From positions 1 to 53,200 of the forward strand of contig DCFW01000014.1 in the NCBI GenBank assembly GCA_002315435.1: a stretch of 53,200 nucleotides of DNA. Direction: 5' to 3'. A program made the position numbers and the translations under genes. This DNA comes from Bacteroidales bacterium UBA1794 (lineage in GTDB: Bacteria > Bacteroidota > Bacteroidia > Bacteroidales > Bacteroidaceae). Position 1 is the stretch's first letter. The number at the start of each line of letters is the position of its first letter. The notes below the pieces were generated by a model. It had not been told where the DNA came from. It saw only the letters and a list, made by a program, of their open reading frames with translations, and ran no database searches. Of this stretch, positions 44,640 through 53,200 are shown one piece after another.

Positions 44640-47414
44640 ATGAATCAGTCAGATAAATTATTCCTTTTAGATGCATACGCACTTATCTATAGAGCGTACT
44701 ATGCATTGATCAAAAACCCTAGATTAAATTCTAAAGGAATGAATACGTCCGCTATAATGGGATTCGTAAATACGCTGGAAGATGTGCTGAGAAATGAAAA
44801 TCCTTCATACATCGGCATCGCTTTCGATCCGCCAGGAAAGACATTCCGACACAAACTTTATCCTGATTATAAAGCACAAAGACAAGCAACACCTGAGGTG
44901 ATACGTCAATCGATACCAATCATTAAAGACATCATCCGGGCCTATAATATACCTATACTTGAATCAGCCGGCTTTGAAGCTGATGATGTAATCGGCACTC
45001 TATCTAAAAAGGCCGATGAAAAGGGCATTTTCACTTATATGGTTACACCGGATAAAGATTATGCACAACTTGTAGGAAACAATGTGGTAATGTATCGTCC
45101 GCAAACGGCGAAAGGGTTTGAACTGCTTGATGAAAAGAAGGTACTGGAGAAATACTCTTTATCAAATCCTTCACAAGTGATCGACTTATTGGGACTAATG
45201 GGAGACAGCTCCGACAATATTCCGGGATGTCCGGGCGTTGGTGAGAAAACGGCACAGAAGCTTCTTAAAGAGTTCGGCTCTATAGAGACACTTTTAAAGA
45301 ACACCAATAAACTGTCAGGTGCGTTACAAATGAAAGTGGAAAACAATAAAGAACAAATTGCTTTCTCAAAATATCTGGCAACCATCCGCACGGATGTACC
45401 CATCGAATTGAATCTCGAAGAACTGAAAAGAAAACCGGTCAACGAAGAGGAAATAAAAAGTATCTTTGATGAACTTGAATTTCGTAATCTTTTGGCACGT
45501 GTATTGAAAACACCCGAGAAGTTAATCAATAAGGAGCCTCGCCAAGGCGATTTATTTGCTGATTTTCAAGAGGACGTACCTGAGAAAACCATTCAGACGA
45601 CTCTCGCAAGTGTAAACGACTCAAAAAAAACATATAAACTAATTGATAAAGAGGATGATATGTTCAATTTAGTGAACGAAATCCTTACATTTCAAACAAT
45701 CAGTCTAGATACGGAGACAACAAGTACCAACGCAATCAATGCTGAACTGGTAGGAATGAGCTTCTCATTCAAAGAAAATGAAGCCTACTACATTCCAATT
45801 CCCGCAGAGAGAGACAAAGCGCAGAAAATTGTGGATGTGTTCCGACCGGTGTTCGAAAATGAACAATCACTTAAAGTTGGACAAAACATTAAGTATGATA
45901 TGCAAGTTCTGCAAAACTATGGCATATCTTTAAAAGGGAAAATCTTTGACACCATGATTGCCCACTATGTGATGCAACCGGAGATGAGACACAATATGGA
46001 TTACTTGGCAGAAGTATACCTAAACTACAAGACGGTACATATTGAAGAACTCATCGGAGAAAAAGGAAAGAACCAGAAAAATATGCGCGACCTGGATCCA
46101 AAGAATATATATGTATATGCAGCGGAAGATGCAGACATCACTTTTAAGCTCTACCACATATTAGTAGAAGAACTTAAAAAGAACGATGCTGAAAAGGTAT
46201 TCTATGAAGTGGAGATGCCTCTTGTTCCTGTGTTAGCTAATATCGAACGCAATGGAGTACGCATCGATACGGATTCATTGAAACAGTCCGCCATCGAATT
46301 TACAATAAGATTAAACGAAATAGAAACGACCATATACGAACTTGCCGGTACGTCATTCAACATTGCTTCACCGAAACAAGTAGGTGAAATCCTTTTTGAA
46401 CGATTGAAAGTGGTAGAAAAAGCCAAAAAAACAAAGACCGGTCAATACGTCACATCCGAAGAAGTGCTTCAGAATCTTCACTCAAAGCACCCTATCATCG
46501 CTAAGATACTTGAGTATCGGGGACTAAAGAAGTTGCTTACCACCTATATAGATGCACTTCCGCAAATGATCAATCCCAGAACCAACAGGATACATACTTC
46601 GTTTAATCAAACCGTCACTGCAACCGGTAGACTTAGCTCCAGCAATCCTAATCTACAGAACATCCCCGTACGTGATGAGGACGGAAAAGAGATTCGCAAA
46701 GCATTCATCCCCGATGATGGTTGCCTCTTCTTTTCAGCAGATTATTCGCAAATAGAATTGCGCATCATGGCTCACTTGAGTAAAGATGAAAATATGATTG
46801 CTGCATTCAGCAACAATGAAGATATTCACGCTGCAACTGCCGCCAAGATATACCACATAGATCTTGACGCAGTCACCAAAGAGATGCGACGAAAGGCAAA
46901 AACAGCCAACTTCGGAATTATCTATGGCATATCAGTATTCGGCTTGGCCGAAAGGATGGAAGTAGACAGAAAGGAAGCAAAAGAACTAATTGAAGAATAC
47001 TTCAAGACTTACCCGAAGGTAAAACAATACATGGATCATAGCATCGAAGTAGCGAAAGAAAATGGATATGTTGAAACCATATTTCATAGAAAACGCTACC
47101 TGCCCGATATAAATTCAAAGAATGGAATCGTAAGAGGTTATGCTGAAAGAAATGCGATAAATGCACCTATTCAAGGAAGTGCTGCAGATATAATCAAAGT
47201 AGCAATGGCGCGTATATTTGAATGCTTCCAAGCAGAAGGATTACGCTCAAAGATGATCCTGCAGGTTCATGATGAACTTAACTTTAGTGTATACCCTGAA
47301 GAAAAAGAGGCTGTGGAAAGAATCGTAATCAGGGAAATGGATAATGCTTATAAAATGAGTGTTCCATTGAAGGCTGATTGCGGTTGGGGAAACAATTGGC
47401 TTGAAGCTCACTAA
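44640..47414 (+). CDS. polA: DNA polymerase I
   Basis: A 924-residue three-domain repair and Okazaki-processing polymerase. The 5'-3' flap nuclease (about 1-290) has FLLDAYALIYRAYYAL, VTPDKDYAQLV and GDSSDNIPGCPGVGEKTAQKLL. The proofreading 3'-5' exonuclease appears active: D357 and E359 in LDTETTST, and YAAEDADITFKL at motif III. The polymerase domain has TGRLSSSNPNLQNIP, motif A ADYSQIELRIMAHLS, the O-helix RRKAKTANFGIIYG, and motif C VHDELNF. Complete. It is followed after 5 nt by an alpha/beta hydrolase gene. Confidence 0.97.
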   Translation: MNQSDKLFLLDAYALIYRAYYALIKNPRLNSKGMNTSAIMGFVNTLEDVLRNENPSYIGIAFDPPGKTFRHKLYPDYKAQRQATPEVIRQSIPIIKDIIRAYNIPILESAGFEADDVIGTLSKKADEKGIFTYMVTPDKDYAQLVGNNVVMYRPQTAKGFELLDEKKVLEKYSLSNPSQVIDLLGLMGDSSDNIPGCPGVGEKTAQKLLKEFGSIETLLKNTNKLSGALQMKVENNKEQIAFSKYLATIRTDVPIELNLEELKRKPVNEEEIKSIFDELEFRNLLARVLKTPEKLINKEPRQGDLFADFQEDVPEKTIQTTLASVNDSKKTYKLIDKEDDMFNLVNEILTFQTISLDTETTSTNAINAELVGMSFSFKENEAYYIPIPAERDKAQKIVDVFRPVFENEQSLKVGQNIKYDMQVLQNYGISLKGKIFDTMIAHYVMQPEMRHNMDYLAEVYLNYKTVHIEELIGEKGKNQKNMRDLDPKNIYVYAAEDADITFKLYHILVEELKKNDAEKVFYEVEMPLVPVLANIERNGVRIDTDSLKQSAIEFTIRLNEIETTIYELAGTSFNIASPKQVGEILFERLKVVEKAKKTKTGQYVTSEEVLQNLHSKHPIIAKILEYRGLKKLLTTYIDALPQMINPRTNRIHTSFNQTVTATGRLSSSNPNLQNIPVRDEDGKEIRKAFIPDDGCLFFSADYSQIELRIMAHLSKDENMIAAFSNNEDIHAATAAKIYHIDLDAVTKEMRRKAKTANFGIIYGISVFGLAERMEVDRKEAKELIEEYFKTYPKVKQYMDHSIEVAKENGYVETIFHRKRYLPDINSKNGIVRGYAERNAINAPIQGSAADIIKVAMARIFECFQAEGLRSKMILQVHDELNFSVYPEEKEAVERIVIREMDNAYKMSVPLKADCGWGNNWLEAH

Positions 47415-47419
47415 TCATT

Positions 47420-48643
47420 ATGATAGGACGGTTAGTCATAACACTGGCGTTGAGCCTATGCACAGCACCTTTGATAAATGCACAGGAAGCTGAATCATAC
47501 GGTGTAGAAAAGGCTATGCCCCTATCCTATCAGAAGATGAAAGCGACACTCTCCTATCCTCTTTCATGGGAGAAATCGGGAAGAAAGAATTTCGATCATT
47601 GGAAAGAACAAGGAGTGAAGAAGCTTCTTGAATGTTTGTCACCCGCTCCGCCTATCGTTCCTTTTAATCTGAAAGTTCTGGAAACGGAACAACGCAACGG
47701 CTACAGCGTAGAGAAGATTGCGTTTAATATTTCGGCATTCGACCGAGTAACGGCATACTTATTGATACCTACCATCGGCAAGGCTCCCTACCCTGCAATT
47801 GTACTCATGCATGATCATGGAGCAAAGTTCTCCATAGGCAAAGAAAAGATGGTTCGTCCACTGAAATCAGAGGAAAAGAGACTCATTTCAGAATACGGTA
47901 AAAAACTTTCACTCAATGGGAAGCCTCAGCTTGAACAAACACCGTTGATTGAAGCTACTGACCAATGGGTCAAAGCTTGTTATGAAGGAACCTATGTAGC
48001 CGATTACTTTGCCTCTAAAGGCTATATAGTACTTGTCACTGATGCTTTGCTATGGGGAGAACGCGGACGTAAAGACGGATCAGATTACAATGCTCAGGAG
48101 GCACTGGTTTGCAATCTTCAACAAATGGGATACTCTTGGTGCGGCATCATGACTTTTGATGATATATCATCTGTAAACCTGCTTAAGAGACTACCACAAG
48201 TTGACAAAGACCGCATCGGCACACTGGGATTCTCCATGGGTGCACATCGTGCATGGATGCTTTCATCTGCTTGCAAAGACATTAAAGCCGGAGCAGCCAT
48301 TTGCTGGATGAACACCACCGATTCACTAATGACTATGACCAACAATCAAAACAAGGGAGGCAGTGCATGGAGTATGCTGGTACCGGGATTGGTTAACTAT
48401 ATGGACTATCCGGATGTTGCTGCATTAGCTTGCCCCAAACCCATGCTTTTCTTTAATGGATTAAAAGACAAATTATTCCCCGTTGGTGGTGTGAAAGATG
48501 CTTATCAAACAATGCACAAAGTCTGGAAAAGTCGTGGCGCAGACGATCGATTGATTACAAAATTCTTTGACGGCCCCCATTTCTTTAGCAAACCCATGCA
48601 AGAGGAAGTACTACTATTCTTTGGCAAGTACCTAAAGAAATAG
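47420..48643 (+). CDS. Secreted alpha/beta hydrolase (dienelactone hydrolase/esterase-like)
   Basis: A 407-residue exported hydrolase with signal peptide (about 1-21, ending LINAQ). The nucleophile elbow is GFSMGAHRA with S272; the acid is probably D in FFNGLKDKLFP and the base H in FFDGPHFFS. The oxyanion region is IVLMHDHGAKF. It resembles the abhydrolase/acetyl-xylan-esterase-like group often acting on acylated carbohydrates, but the substrate is not known. It is 5 nt after polA on the same strand, so it is co-transcribed with a housekeeping gene without functional link. Confidence 0.85.
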   Translation: MIGRLVITLALSLCTAPLINAQEAESYGVEKAMPLSYQKMKATLSYPLSWEKSGRKNFDHWKEQGVKKLLECLSPAPPIVPFNLKVLETEQRNGYSVEKIAFNISAFDRVTAYLLIPTIGKAPYPAIVLMHDHGAKFSIGKEKMVRPLKSEEKRLISEYGKKLSLNGKPQLEQTPLIEATDQWVKACYEGTYVADYFASKGYIVLVTDALLWGERGRKDGSDYNAQEALVCNLQQMGYSWCGIMTFDDISSVNLLKRLPQVDKDRIGTLGFSMGAHRAWMLSSACKDIKAGAAICWMNTTDSLMTMTNNQNKGGSAWSMLVPGLVNYMDYPDVAALACPKPMLFFNGLKDKLFPVGGVKDAYQTMHKVWKSRGADDRLITKFFDGPHFFSKPMQEEVLLFFGKYLKK

Positions 48644-48777
48644 GAAAGCATCACCTGTTAATATATAAGCTCGAATTTCTCTTCCTATGTCTAACAATAA
48701 ACAGCCAAGAATTTACCACTAAAAGGAATCTTAACGCTCCCTGTAGGCCATGTGATACACACGAGCCCTCCTCTCGA

Positions 48778-50505
48778 TCATAAGTCGTGAACGAAATCAT
48801 CAAAGCTCTTTCCGTTTGAATTATGGTAATAGAATTTCTTTTGCAACCTCTTGCGGATATTCGTTATATTTTGCGGAGAAGTAAAAAGAAGAACAGACAT
48901 ATCTGAAAAACTTAGTTCTGTTTTGATCATTAAACAAACCTTGTATTCTTTCTCGTTGATATTGGGACAGATAGCATATAATTTCTGTGTAAAGTCGTTG
49001 AAATATAGATCTATCGTTTCTTGTAAAGTTGTCCAAAAATCTATCATTTGCTCATTTGCGTAGATTAAATTGTTATTCTTTACGGCTTTGTGGAATATGA
49101 AAAAGATACTTGATTGTTTAAACTTTATCCATGTTTCCTCATTACCTTTGATATCAGCCTGCAATAAGATCTTACTTTGTTGCATCGCTGCTATTTTTTC
49201 CTCACTTTTTTTGTCCAATCGTATTTTCAACTCTGCGATATTCTTTTCTTTTTCTCGAAGATAAGCTTCCGTCTTTTTCTGTTGCTTGCTCAATTCCTCT
49301 ATAATCTTATCTCGTCGTTGGCGTGAAATAATATCTCGTTGCCGATATACTATTATTCCGATACCTATAATAATAAGAAGAGAGAGTAAAACAGTTATGG
49401 CTAATTTGTGGTGCTCATTTTCTGTCGTCAATTTTTGATTCTTGCTTTCAGTACGCTGGTAATTATAGAGCGACTGCATTTGCGCGATCTCCTTATCATG
49501 ATCATTCTCTCGATTTATAGTCATCATTTCTCGGCAAAGTTCCAAATAAGTAAGAGCCGTTTTATAATCGGACTTGGCCTTATAACCTTGATATAGATAG
49601 TCATAAGCTTCTTCTTTTAAATTGGAATCTCCCAACGAAGCGGAAAGCTTGTAACACTTGGCAGCAGCGTCATTCTTACCTCTGCTATCTAATAACAGAC
49701 CTATACCAAGATTGTAAGCTGACAAATCTCTATTACGCTTCAGTCTATTGCCAATAAGATTAAGTTCTTCTTCGGCTTGCGGATATTTATCGAGTTGAAA
49801 GAAGACATTCGTAATTTCAAGTCTTATGCCGGCTTTCTGATCTTCATTATGCAACTTATCCGTCAGAACTTTTGCTTGCAAACAATATGATAAAGCCTCA
49901 TTCATATTATTTTGGTCCATAAATGTATGGGCTACATCAAGTATCGCATGGGGTATCGTCAGTGAATCATTCGATCTTTTAAAGTACTTCAATGCCATTA
50001 TATATGACGTCTGTGCAGATTTAAAGGAATAGCCTGACTCTTGCAATTGCCCTATTTGATTATATAGTCTTGCAGTCAATGCATCATCTTTACTATACTT
50101 TTTTAAATTAAGAGCATCCTGATAATAGGACAATGCCCTTGGTGCATCTTTGAAATCACGATAGATACACCCCATACAGTAATAAGCTTGAAACAAGTGT
50201 TCGTTATCATGGCACTGTTTATAGAATTCAATAACCTTTTTCATCTCAATATCCGATTTATGAACTACGTAACATAAATCTTGCGCTCTACACAAAAGAA
50301 TCTGATAATACATTTGTGTTGCTTGGGATTCACTTTTAATTTCTTGCTGCATACCACTTAATAGATTATAGGCACTATCATAATTTGTCATTAGATAATT
50401 TTCTGCATGCTTTAATTTAATAGGATAAGGGCGTTGCTGACATGAACTGACTATTAATAGAACAAACGCAAGTAACACGAACATATTTTTTTTTGTAGTA
50501 ACCAT
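48778..50505 (-). CDS. Membrane-tethered TPR regulator with lipobox and C-terminal HTH-like domain
   Basis: A 575-residue protein. The N-terminus looks like a lipoprotein signal (LIVSSC, Cys22). Residues about 35-345 are tetratricopeptide repeats (QAYYCMGCIYRDFKDAPRALSYYQDALNL and others). One transmembrane helix lies at about 368-388 (LAITVLLSLLIIIGIGIIVY). A charged coiled coil (about 393-450) follows, then a C-terminal domain of about 120 residues with a helix-turn-helix-like end (LSFSDMSVLLFTSPQNITNIRKRLQKKF). This layout is common in Bacteroides: a periplasmic TPR sensor and a cytoplasmic DNA-binding-like end. No target is obvious; the small lipoprotein gene next door is divergent. A bidirectional regulatory role is inference. 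Confidence 0.8.
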   Translation of the reverse strand: MVTTKKNMFVLLAFVLLIVSSCQQRPYPIKLKHAENYLMTNYDSAYNLLSGMQQEIKSESQATQMYYQILLCRAQDLCYVVHKSDIEMKKVIEFYKQCHDNEHLFQAYYCMGCIYRDFKDAPRALSYYQDALNLKKYSKDDALTARLYNQIGQLQESGYSFKSAQTSYIMALKYFKRSNDSLTIPHAILDVAHTFMDQNNMNEALSYCLQAKVLTDKLHNEDQKAGIRLEITNVFFQLDKYPQAEEELNLIGNRLKRNRDLSAYNLGIGLLLDSRGKNDAAAKCYKLSASLGDSNLKEEAYDYLYQGYKAKSDYKTALTYLELCREMMTINRENDHDKEIAQMQSLYNYQRTESKNQKLTTENEHHKLAITVLLSLLIIIGIGIIVYRQRDIISRQRRDKIIEELSKQQKKTEAYLREKEKNIAELKIRLDKKSEEKIAAMQQSKILLQADIKGNEETWIKFKQSSIFFIFHKAVKNNNLIYANEQMIDFWTTLQETIDLYFNDFTQKLYAICPNINEKEYKVCLMIKTELSFSDMSVLLFTSPQNITNIRKRLQKKFYYHNSNGKSFDDFVHDL

Positions 50506-50719
50506 AGCTTTAATTTATTATGAATATACTTAAACGAGAGGTATCATTTTATACATAACGTTTTTTACAAAGAATTATTATGTAAACGAACTTATTTTAA
50601 TTGAAAAGGCATTTTTTCATGTATTATATACAAATTATCCAATTTGTGAAGTTTTTGTGAAATCAAAAGTTTGAGGTGTATTACAAAATGGACTTAACTT
50701 TGCAGACAAAATAATTACA
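50506..50719. other. Divergent intergenic region between the TPR regulator and small lipoprotein genes
   Basis: No gene is seen. It holds the promoter at 50670-50702 for the plus-strand gene. No clear -7 match is seen for the minus-strand regulator gene. Confidence 0.4.
50670..50702 (+). promoter_or_regulatory. Promoter before the small lipoprotein gene
   Basis: TTTG at 50670-50673, 21-nt spacer, TAACTTTG at 50695-50702: both Bacteroides elements. Transcription would start about 10 nt before the ATG at 50720. Confidence 0.65.
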
Positions 50720-51277
50720 ATGAAATATTTAATTCATAGTGTGTTATTAATGATGGCATTGTCATTCGCCCTATCATCATGTAATAATAATGATGACAAC
50801 ACTCCAACCGATGAAACCACTAAATACACATGGTATTTTGGCAACTTTAAAGCAAACATTAATGGGCAATCGGTTGAAATTGTAAACAGAGACAACAAAC
50901 AAGATTGGAACAAAATACGACATACAGTCATGAACATATATCCGACTACAGGCATCTATGCATATGGTTTCTACATTACACTAAAAGATAGCTCAATGCT
51001 AGGAGTCGGCTTATGCCCATTAAAAAAAGGAATACTTCAATCACAAGGATATCCTCAATATAATTTGGCTGTTGTAAACATACAGAAAGAGAACAAAATA
51101 TATTATCCTTTGAAAGATCCTTTCAAAATAGAAATTGACAGTGTCTTTTATGTAAGTGATGTACGAGATTCATACAACCCATTTATCATAGGAAAGATGG
51201 ACGGAACTCTGTACAATAAGGACAACATGAAAGATTCCATTATAATTAAAAATGCCACATTTGGTGTCCATGAATAG
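50720..51277 (+). CDS. Small lipoprotein of unknown function
   Basis: A 185-residue lipoprotein (ALSSC, Cys21) followed by a short linker rich in N, D and T. The mature domain is beta-rich: TWYFGNFKANINGQSVEIV, GIYAYGFYITLKDSSMLGVGLCPL, FKIEIDSVFYVSDVRD and IIGKMDGTLYNKDN. This resembles Bacteroides DUF5025-like lipoproteins, but I am unsure of the family. Surface display is possible but a lipoprotein export signal cannot be confirmed. Its own promoter and a following terminator make it monocistronic. Confidence 0.75.
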   Translation: MKYLIHSVLLMMALSFALSSCNNNDDNTPTDETTKYTWYFGNFKANINGQSVEIVNRDNKQDWNKIRHTVMNIYPTTGIYAYGFYITLKDSSMLGVGLCPLKKGILQSQGYPQYNLAVVNIQKENKIYYPLKDPFKIEIDSVFYVSDVRDSYNPFIIGKMDGTLYNKDNMKDSIIIKNATFGVHE

Positions 51278-51338
51278 TAGTTTCTCTAACCAATCTGATA
51301 AGAACAGCGTTAATTTCAAAACTAAACCTCTTCATATG

Positions 51339-51378
51339 AATTCCCAGAAGCTTTGAATGGCTTTTGGGAATTTCTTTT
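51339..51378 (+). terminator. Intrinsic terminator after the small lipoprotein gene
   Basis: AATTCCCAGAAGC (51339-51351) pairs with 51360-51372 with one G-U wobble, followed by a T-rich run. Confidence 0.75.
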
Positions 51379-51416
51379 TAATATAATGAAGATTCATTAT
51401 TCATCTAAAAAATAAC

Positions 51417-51424
51417 TATCTTTG
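51417..51424 (+). promoter_or_regulatory. -7 promoter element TATCTTTG upstream of ychF
   Basis: Perfect TAnnTTTG match. It would give a leader of about 113 nt before the ychF ATG, long for this genome. No -33 TTG at the ideal distance. Confidence 0.45.
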
Positions 51425-51543
51425 CAACCCACACGAAACAGAAATGAACGCATTGTCCTCTAGTAATGATGACGCCATTTGGTAATTCGTGAGCTTTAGA
51501 AATTTATGCAGCATACTGATAATAAGAAAAATAAGATATAGTT

Positions 51544-52647
51544 ATGAGTTTACAATGTGGAATTGTGGGATTGCCTAACGTCGGTAAGTCCACTCTTTTC
51601 AATTGCCTTTCAAGTGCCAAAGCACAAGCAGCCAACTTCCCATTCTGCACAATTGAACCAAACGTCGGAGTCATTAATGTGCCTGATGAGCGTTTGAACA
51701 AGTTAGCAGAAATTGTACATCCGGGGCGCATCGTTCCGGCAACAGTGGAAATTGTGGATATTGCCGGATTAGTGAAAGGAGCGAGCAAAGGTGAAGGCCT
51801 TGGTAACAAATTCCTTGGAAACATTCGTGAGACGGATGCCATTATACATGTTCTCAGATGCTTTGATGACGACAATGTAGTGCATGTCGACGGCAAGATT
51901 GATCCGGTCCATGACAAGGAAGTAATTGATACCGAACTTCAATTGAAAGACCTTGAAACGATTGAAAGTCGTATCTCCAAGGTTCAAAAACAAGCTCAAA
52001 CCGGAGGCGACAAAGAAGCCAAACTTACCTATGATGTACTCAAGGCATATAAAGAAGCTCTTGATCAAGGCAAATCAGCACGTACCGTGGAGTTTGAATC
52101 AAAAGACGAACAAAGGGTTGCTCATGATTTATTTTTGCTCACAGCGAAGCCTATTTTGTATGTATGCAATGTAGATGAAGCAAGTGCTGTAAGTGGAAAC
52201 AAATATGTGGAACAAGTGCGCGAAGCGATCAAAGACGAAAATGCAGAGTTGCTAGTCGTTGCGGCCAAGACGGAATCAGATATTGCCGAATTGGAAACTT
52301 ACGAGGATCGCCAAATGTTCCTCCAAGAGATCGGACTGGAAGAATCCGGTGTAAACCGTGTGATAAAAGCAGCGTTCAAACTGCTTGATTTAGAGACTTA
52401 TTTCACTGCCGGTGAAATGGAAGTGAAAGCATGGACATATAAAAAAGGAAGCAAAGCTCCCCAATGTGCCGGTGTGATTCATAGCGATTTCGAGAAAGGC
52501 TTCATACGAGCTGAAGTAATCAAATATGAGGATTACATAAAATATGCCTCTGAGGCAGCTGTACGCGAAGCCGGAAAGATGGGAATCGAAGGAAAAGAAT
52601 ACGTGGCACAAGATGGCGACATCATGCATTTCAGATTCAACGTGTAA
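51544..52647 (+). CDS. ychF: YchF/OLA1-family P-loop ATPase
   Basis: A 367-residue Obg-related NTPase that prefers ATP and is linked to ribosome function and oxidative-stress control. G1 is GLPNVGKST at residues 9-17. EIVDIAGLVKGASKGEGLGNKFL is the G3 region. The G4 position reads YVCNVDEA, the NxxE-type motif that gives ATP over GTP preference. A coiled-coil insert spans about 130-200, and the C-terminal TGS domain begins near 280 (FTAGEMEVKAWTYKKGSKAPQCAGVIHSDFEKGFIRAEV). Complete and normal in length. Followed by a strong terminator. Confidence 0.97.
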   Translation: MSLQCGIVGLPNVGKSTLFNCLSSAKAQAANFPFCTIEPNVGVINVPDERLNKLAEIVHPGRIVPATVEIVDIAGLVKGASKGEGLGNKFLGNIRETDAIIHVLRCFDDDNVVHVDGKIDPVHDKEVIDTELQLKDLETIESRISKVQKQAQTGGDKEAKLTYDVLKAYKEALDQGKSARTVEFESKDEQRVAHDLFLLTAKPILYVCNVDEASAVSGNKYVEQVREAIKDENAELLVVAAKTESDIAELETYEDRQMFLQEIGLEESGVNRVIKAAFKLLDLETYFTAGEMEVKAWTYKKGSKAPQCAGVIHSDFEKGFIRAEVIKYEDYIKYASEAAVREAGKMGIEGKEYVAQDGDIMHFRFNV

Positions 52648-52666
52648 GAAATTCACACACAGATAC

Positions 52667-52703
52667 AACTCCCCCTCCGAACTTCGGCAGGGGGAGTTTT
52701 TTT
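52667..52703 (+). terminator. Strong intrinsic terminator after ychF
   Basis: AACTCCCCCT (52667-52676) pairs perfectly with AGGGGGAGTT (52689-52698), with an inner CCG/CGG extension and a run of seven T. Confidence 0.93.
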
Positions 52704-52854
52704 ATTACAACAATCATGCAGTTACTTTCTTTAATCCCTGTAAGCATTTAAAGATGAAGCATACAGGCAATCTCATTTTTATGCTTATTATGATCGTATA
52801 AATGAAGCTTGATTTCCCCACTAAAACAAGAGTAAAAAATAAGTGAAACTTGCA

Positions 52855-52874
52855 TTCATCCTTCATATCCCTTT
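52855..52874 (-). repeat. 20-bp repeat, inverted copy of the window's first 20 bases
   Basis: Read on the minus strand this is AAAGGGATATGAAGGATGAA, identical to plus-strand positions 1-20. The flanking bases differ. Both copies are intergenic. Confidence 0.8.
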
Positions 52875-53200
52875 ATCCATCGAGGTTTCGAGATGAACAG
52901 ATGAAGGCACTTTTCTTTTCCAGAAATGTTCCTGCGTTCATTTATTCAGAAGCTCTCCTACTATAAAACTCAATTAATACTTTTGATAAAAAGAACTGTT
53001 TGAGTTTGCCAAAACATACAGTTGACATGACCAAATGAACAAGATGAAAGTCCGAAAACTCTTATAAGAATGCCTGCTTTTGAAGAGCGTTTACAAAACT
53101 CAGAGTTGTAAGCTGAAAATGTTTACTTAGCAAACTGTTCTTAATGTATTTTATTGATACACATGAAGGCACAAAATGTCTAGTCCTGATAAAGGTTGAC

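Larger units (their letters stand above)
52648..53200. other. Right-end gene-free region
   Basis: Apart from the terminator at 52667-52703 and the 20-bp repeat at 52855-52874, nothing coding or RNA-like is recognised. Reading frames here are short and have no convincing start or family. Confidence 0.5.

Noticed and set aside
52390..52801. Two short reading frames around the end of ychF
   Set aside because: One is antisense to the ychF TGS domain and the other runs through the terminator hairpin; neither has protein-like features.

Overview
The window reads as chromosomal DNA from a Bacteroides-like member of the Bacteroidales. It is AT-rich. It carries a SusC/SusD pair, many lipoproteins with AxxC or SxxC-type lipoboxes, and promoters of the TTTG - 20 nt - TAnnTTTG type used by Bacteroides sigma-ABfr. 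It also has the long IspG form, one-chain glycyl-tRNA synthetase and uridine-kinase-like fusion kinase typical of the phylum. No phage, plasmid, CRISPR or insertion sequence was seen.

Layout. (1) 1-4290: a small CxxC membrane or secreted protein, a TonB-dependent receptor, and a convergent 6-phosphogluconolactonase-like lipoprotein. (2) 4613-14075: a polysaccharide utilization locus with a GH127 beta-L-arabinofuranosidase-type enzyme, SusC, SusD and a GH43 enzyme carrying F5/8C and LamG-like domains. It points to arabinose-containing plant glycans. Two genes in it are broken as read: susD has no ATG/GTG/TTG before its lipoprotein signal, and the GH43 gene has a one-base frameshift in a run of five A. 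(3) 14360-18771: an OmpA-like/TPR lipoprotein, a TlpA-like lipoprotein without the CxxC, and a YifB/ComM ATPase. (4) 18773-23323 (minus): topoisomerase IV A-like protein, a DUF3316-like outer-membrane protein and an S41 peptidase lipoprotein. (5) 23423-28591: glyS, a Nudix hydrolase, two identical tRNA-Asn genes, a PfkB kinase and a CtpA-like protease. (6) 28669-34925 (minus): nucleoside kinase, rpoN, a PAP2-like membrane protein, purE and ispG. (7) 34926-37333: a 417-bp gap with a nested inverted repeat, then yeiH and its LysR regulator. (8) 37480-43488: mnmG, a parS-like palindrome, apt, uvrC, dtd, a MazG-like pyrophosphohydrolase and deoC, mostly overlapping or tightly packed. (9) 43570-53200: polyprenyl synthetase, polA, an alpha/beta hydrolase, a membrane-tethered TPR regulator, a small lipoprotein, ychF and a gene-free tail.

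Most genes are ordinary housekeeping genes. The items that most deserve a second look are the parS-like site next to mnmG, the doubly damaged arabinan-type locus, the nested repeat at 35193-35255, and a 20-bp sequence found inverted at the two ends of the window. I did not find a clearly new multi-gene system.
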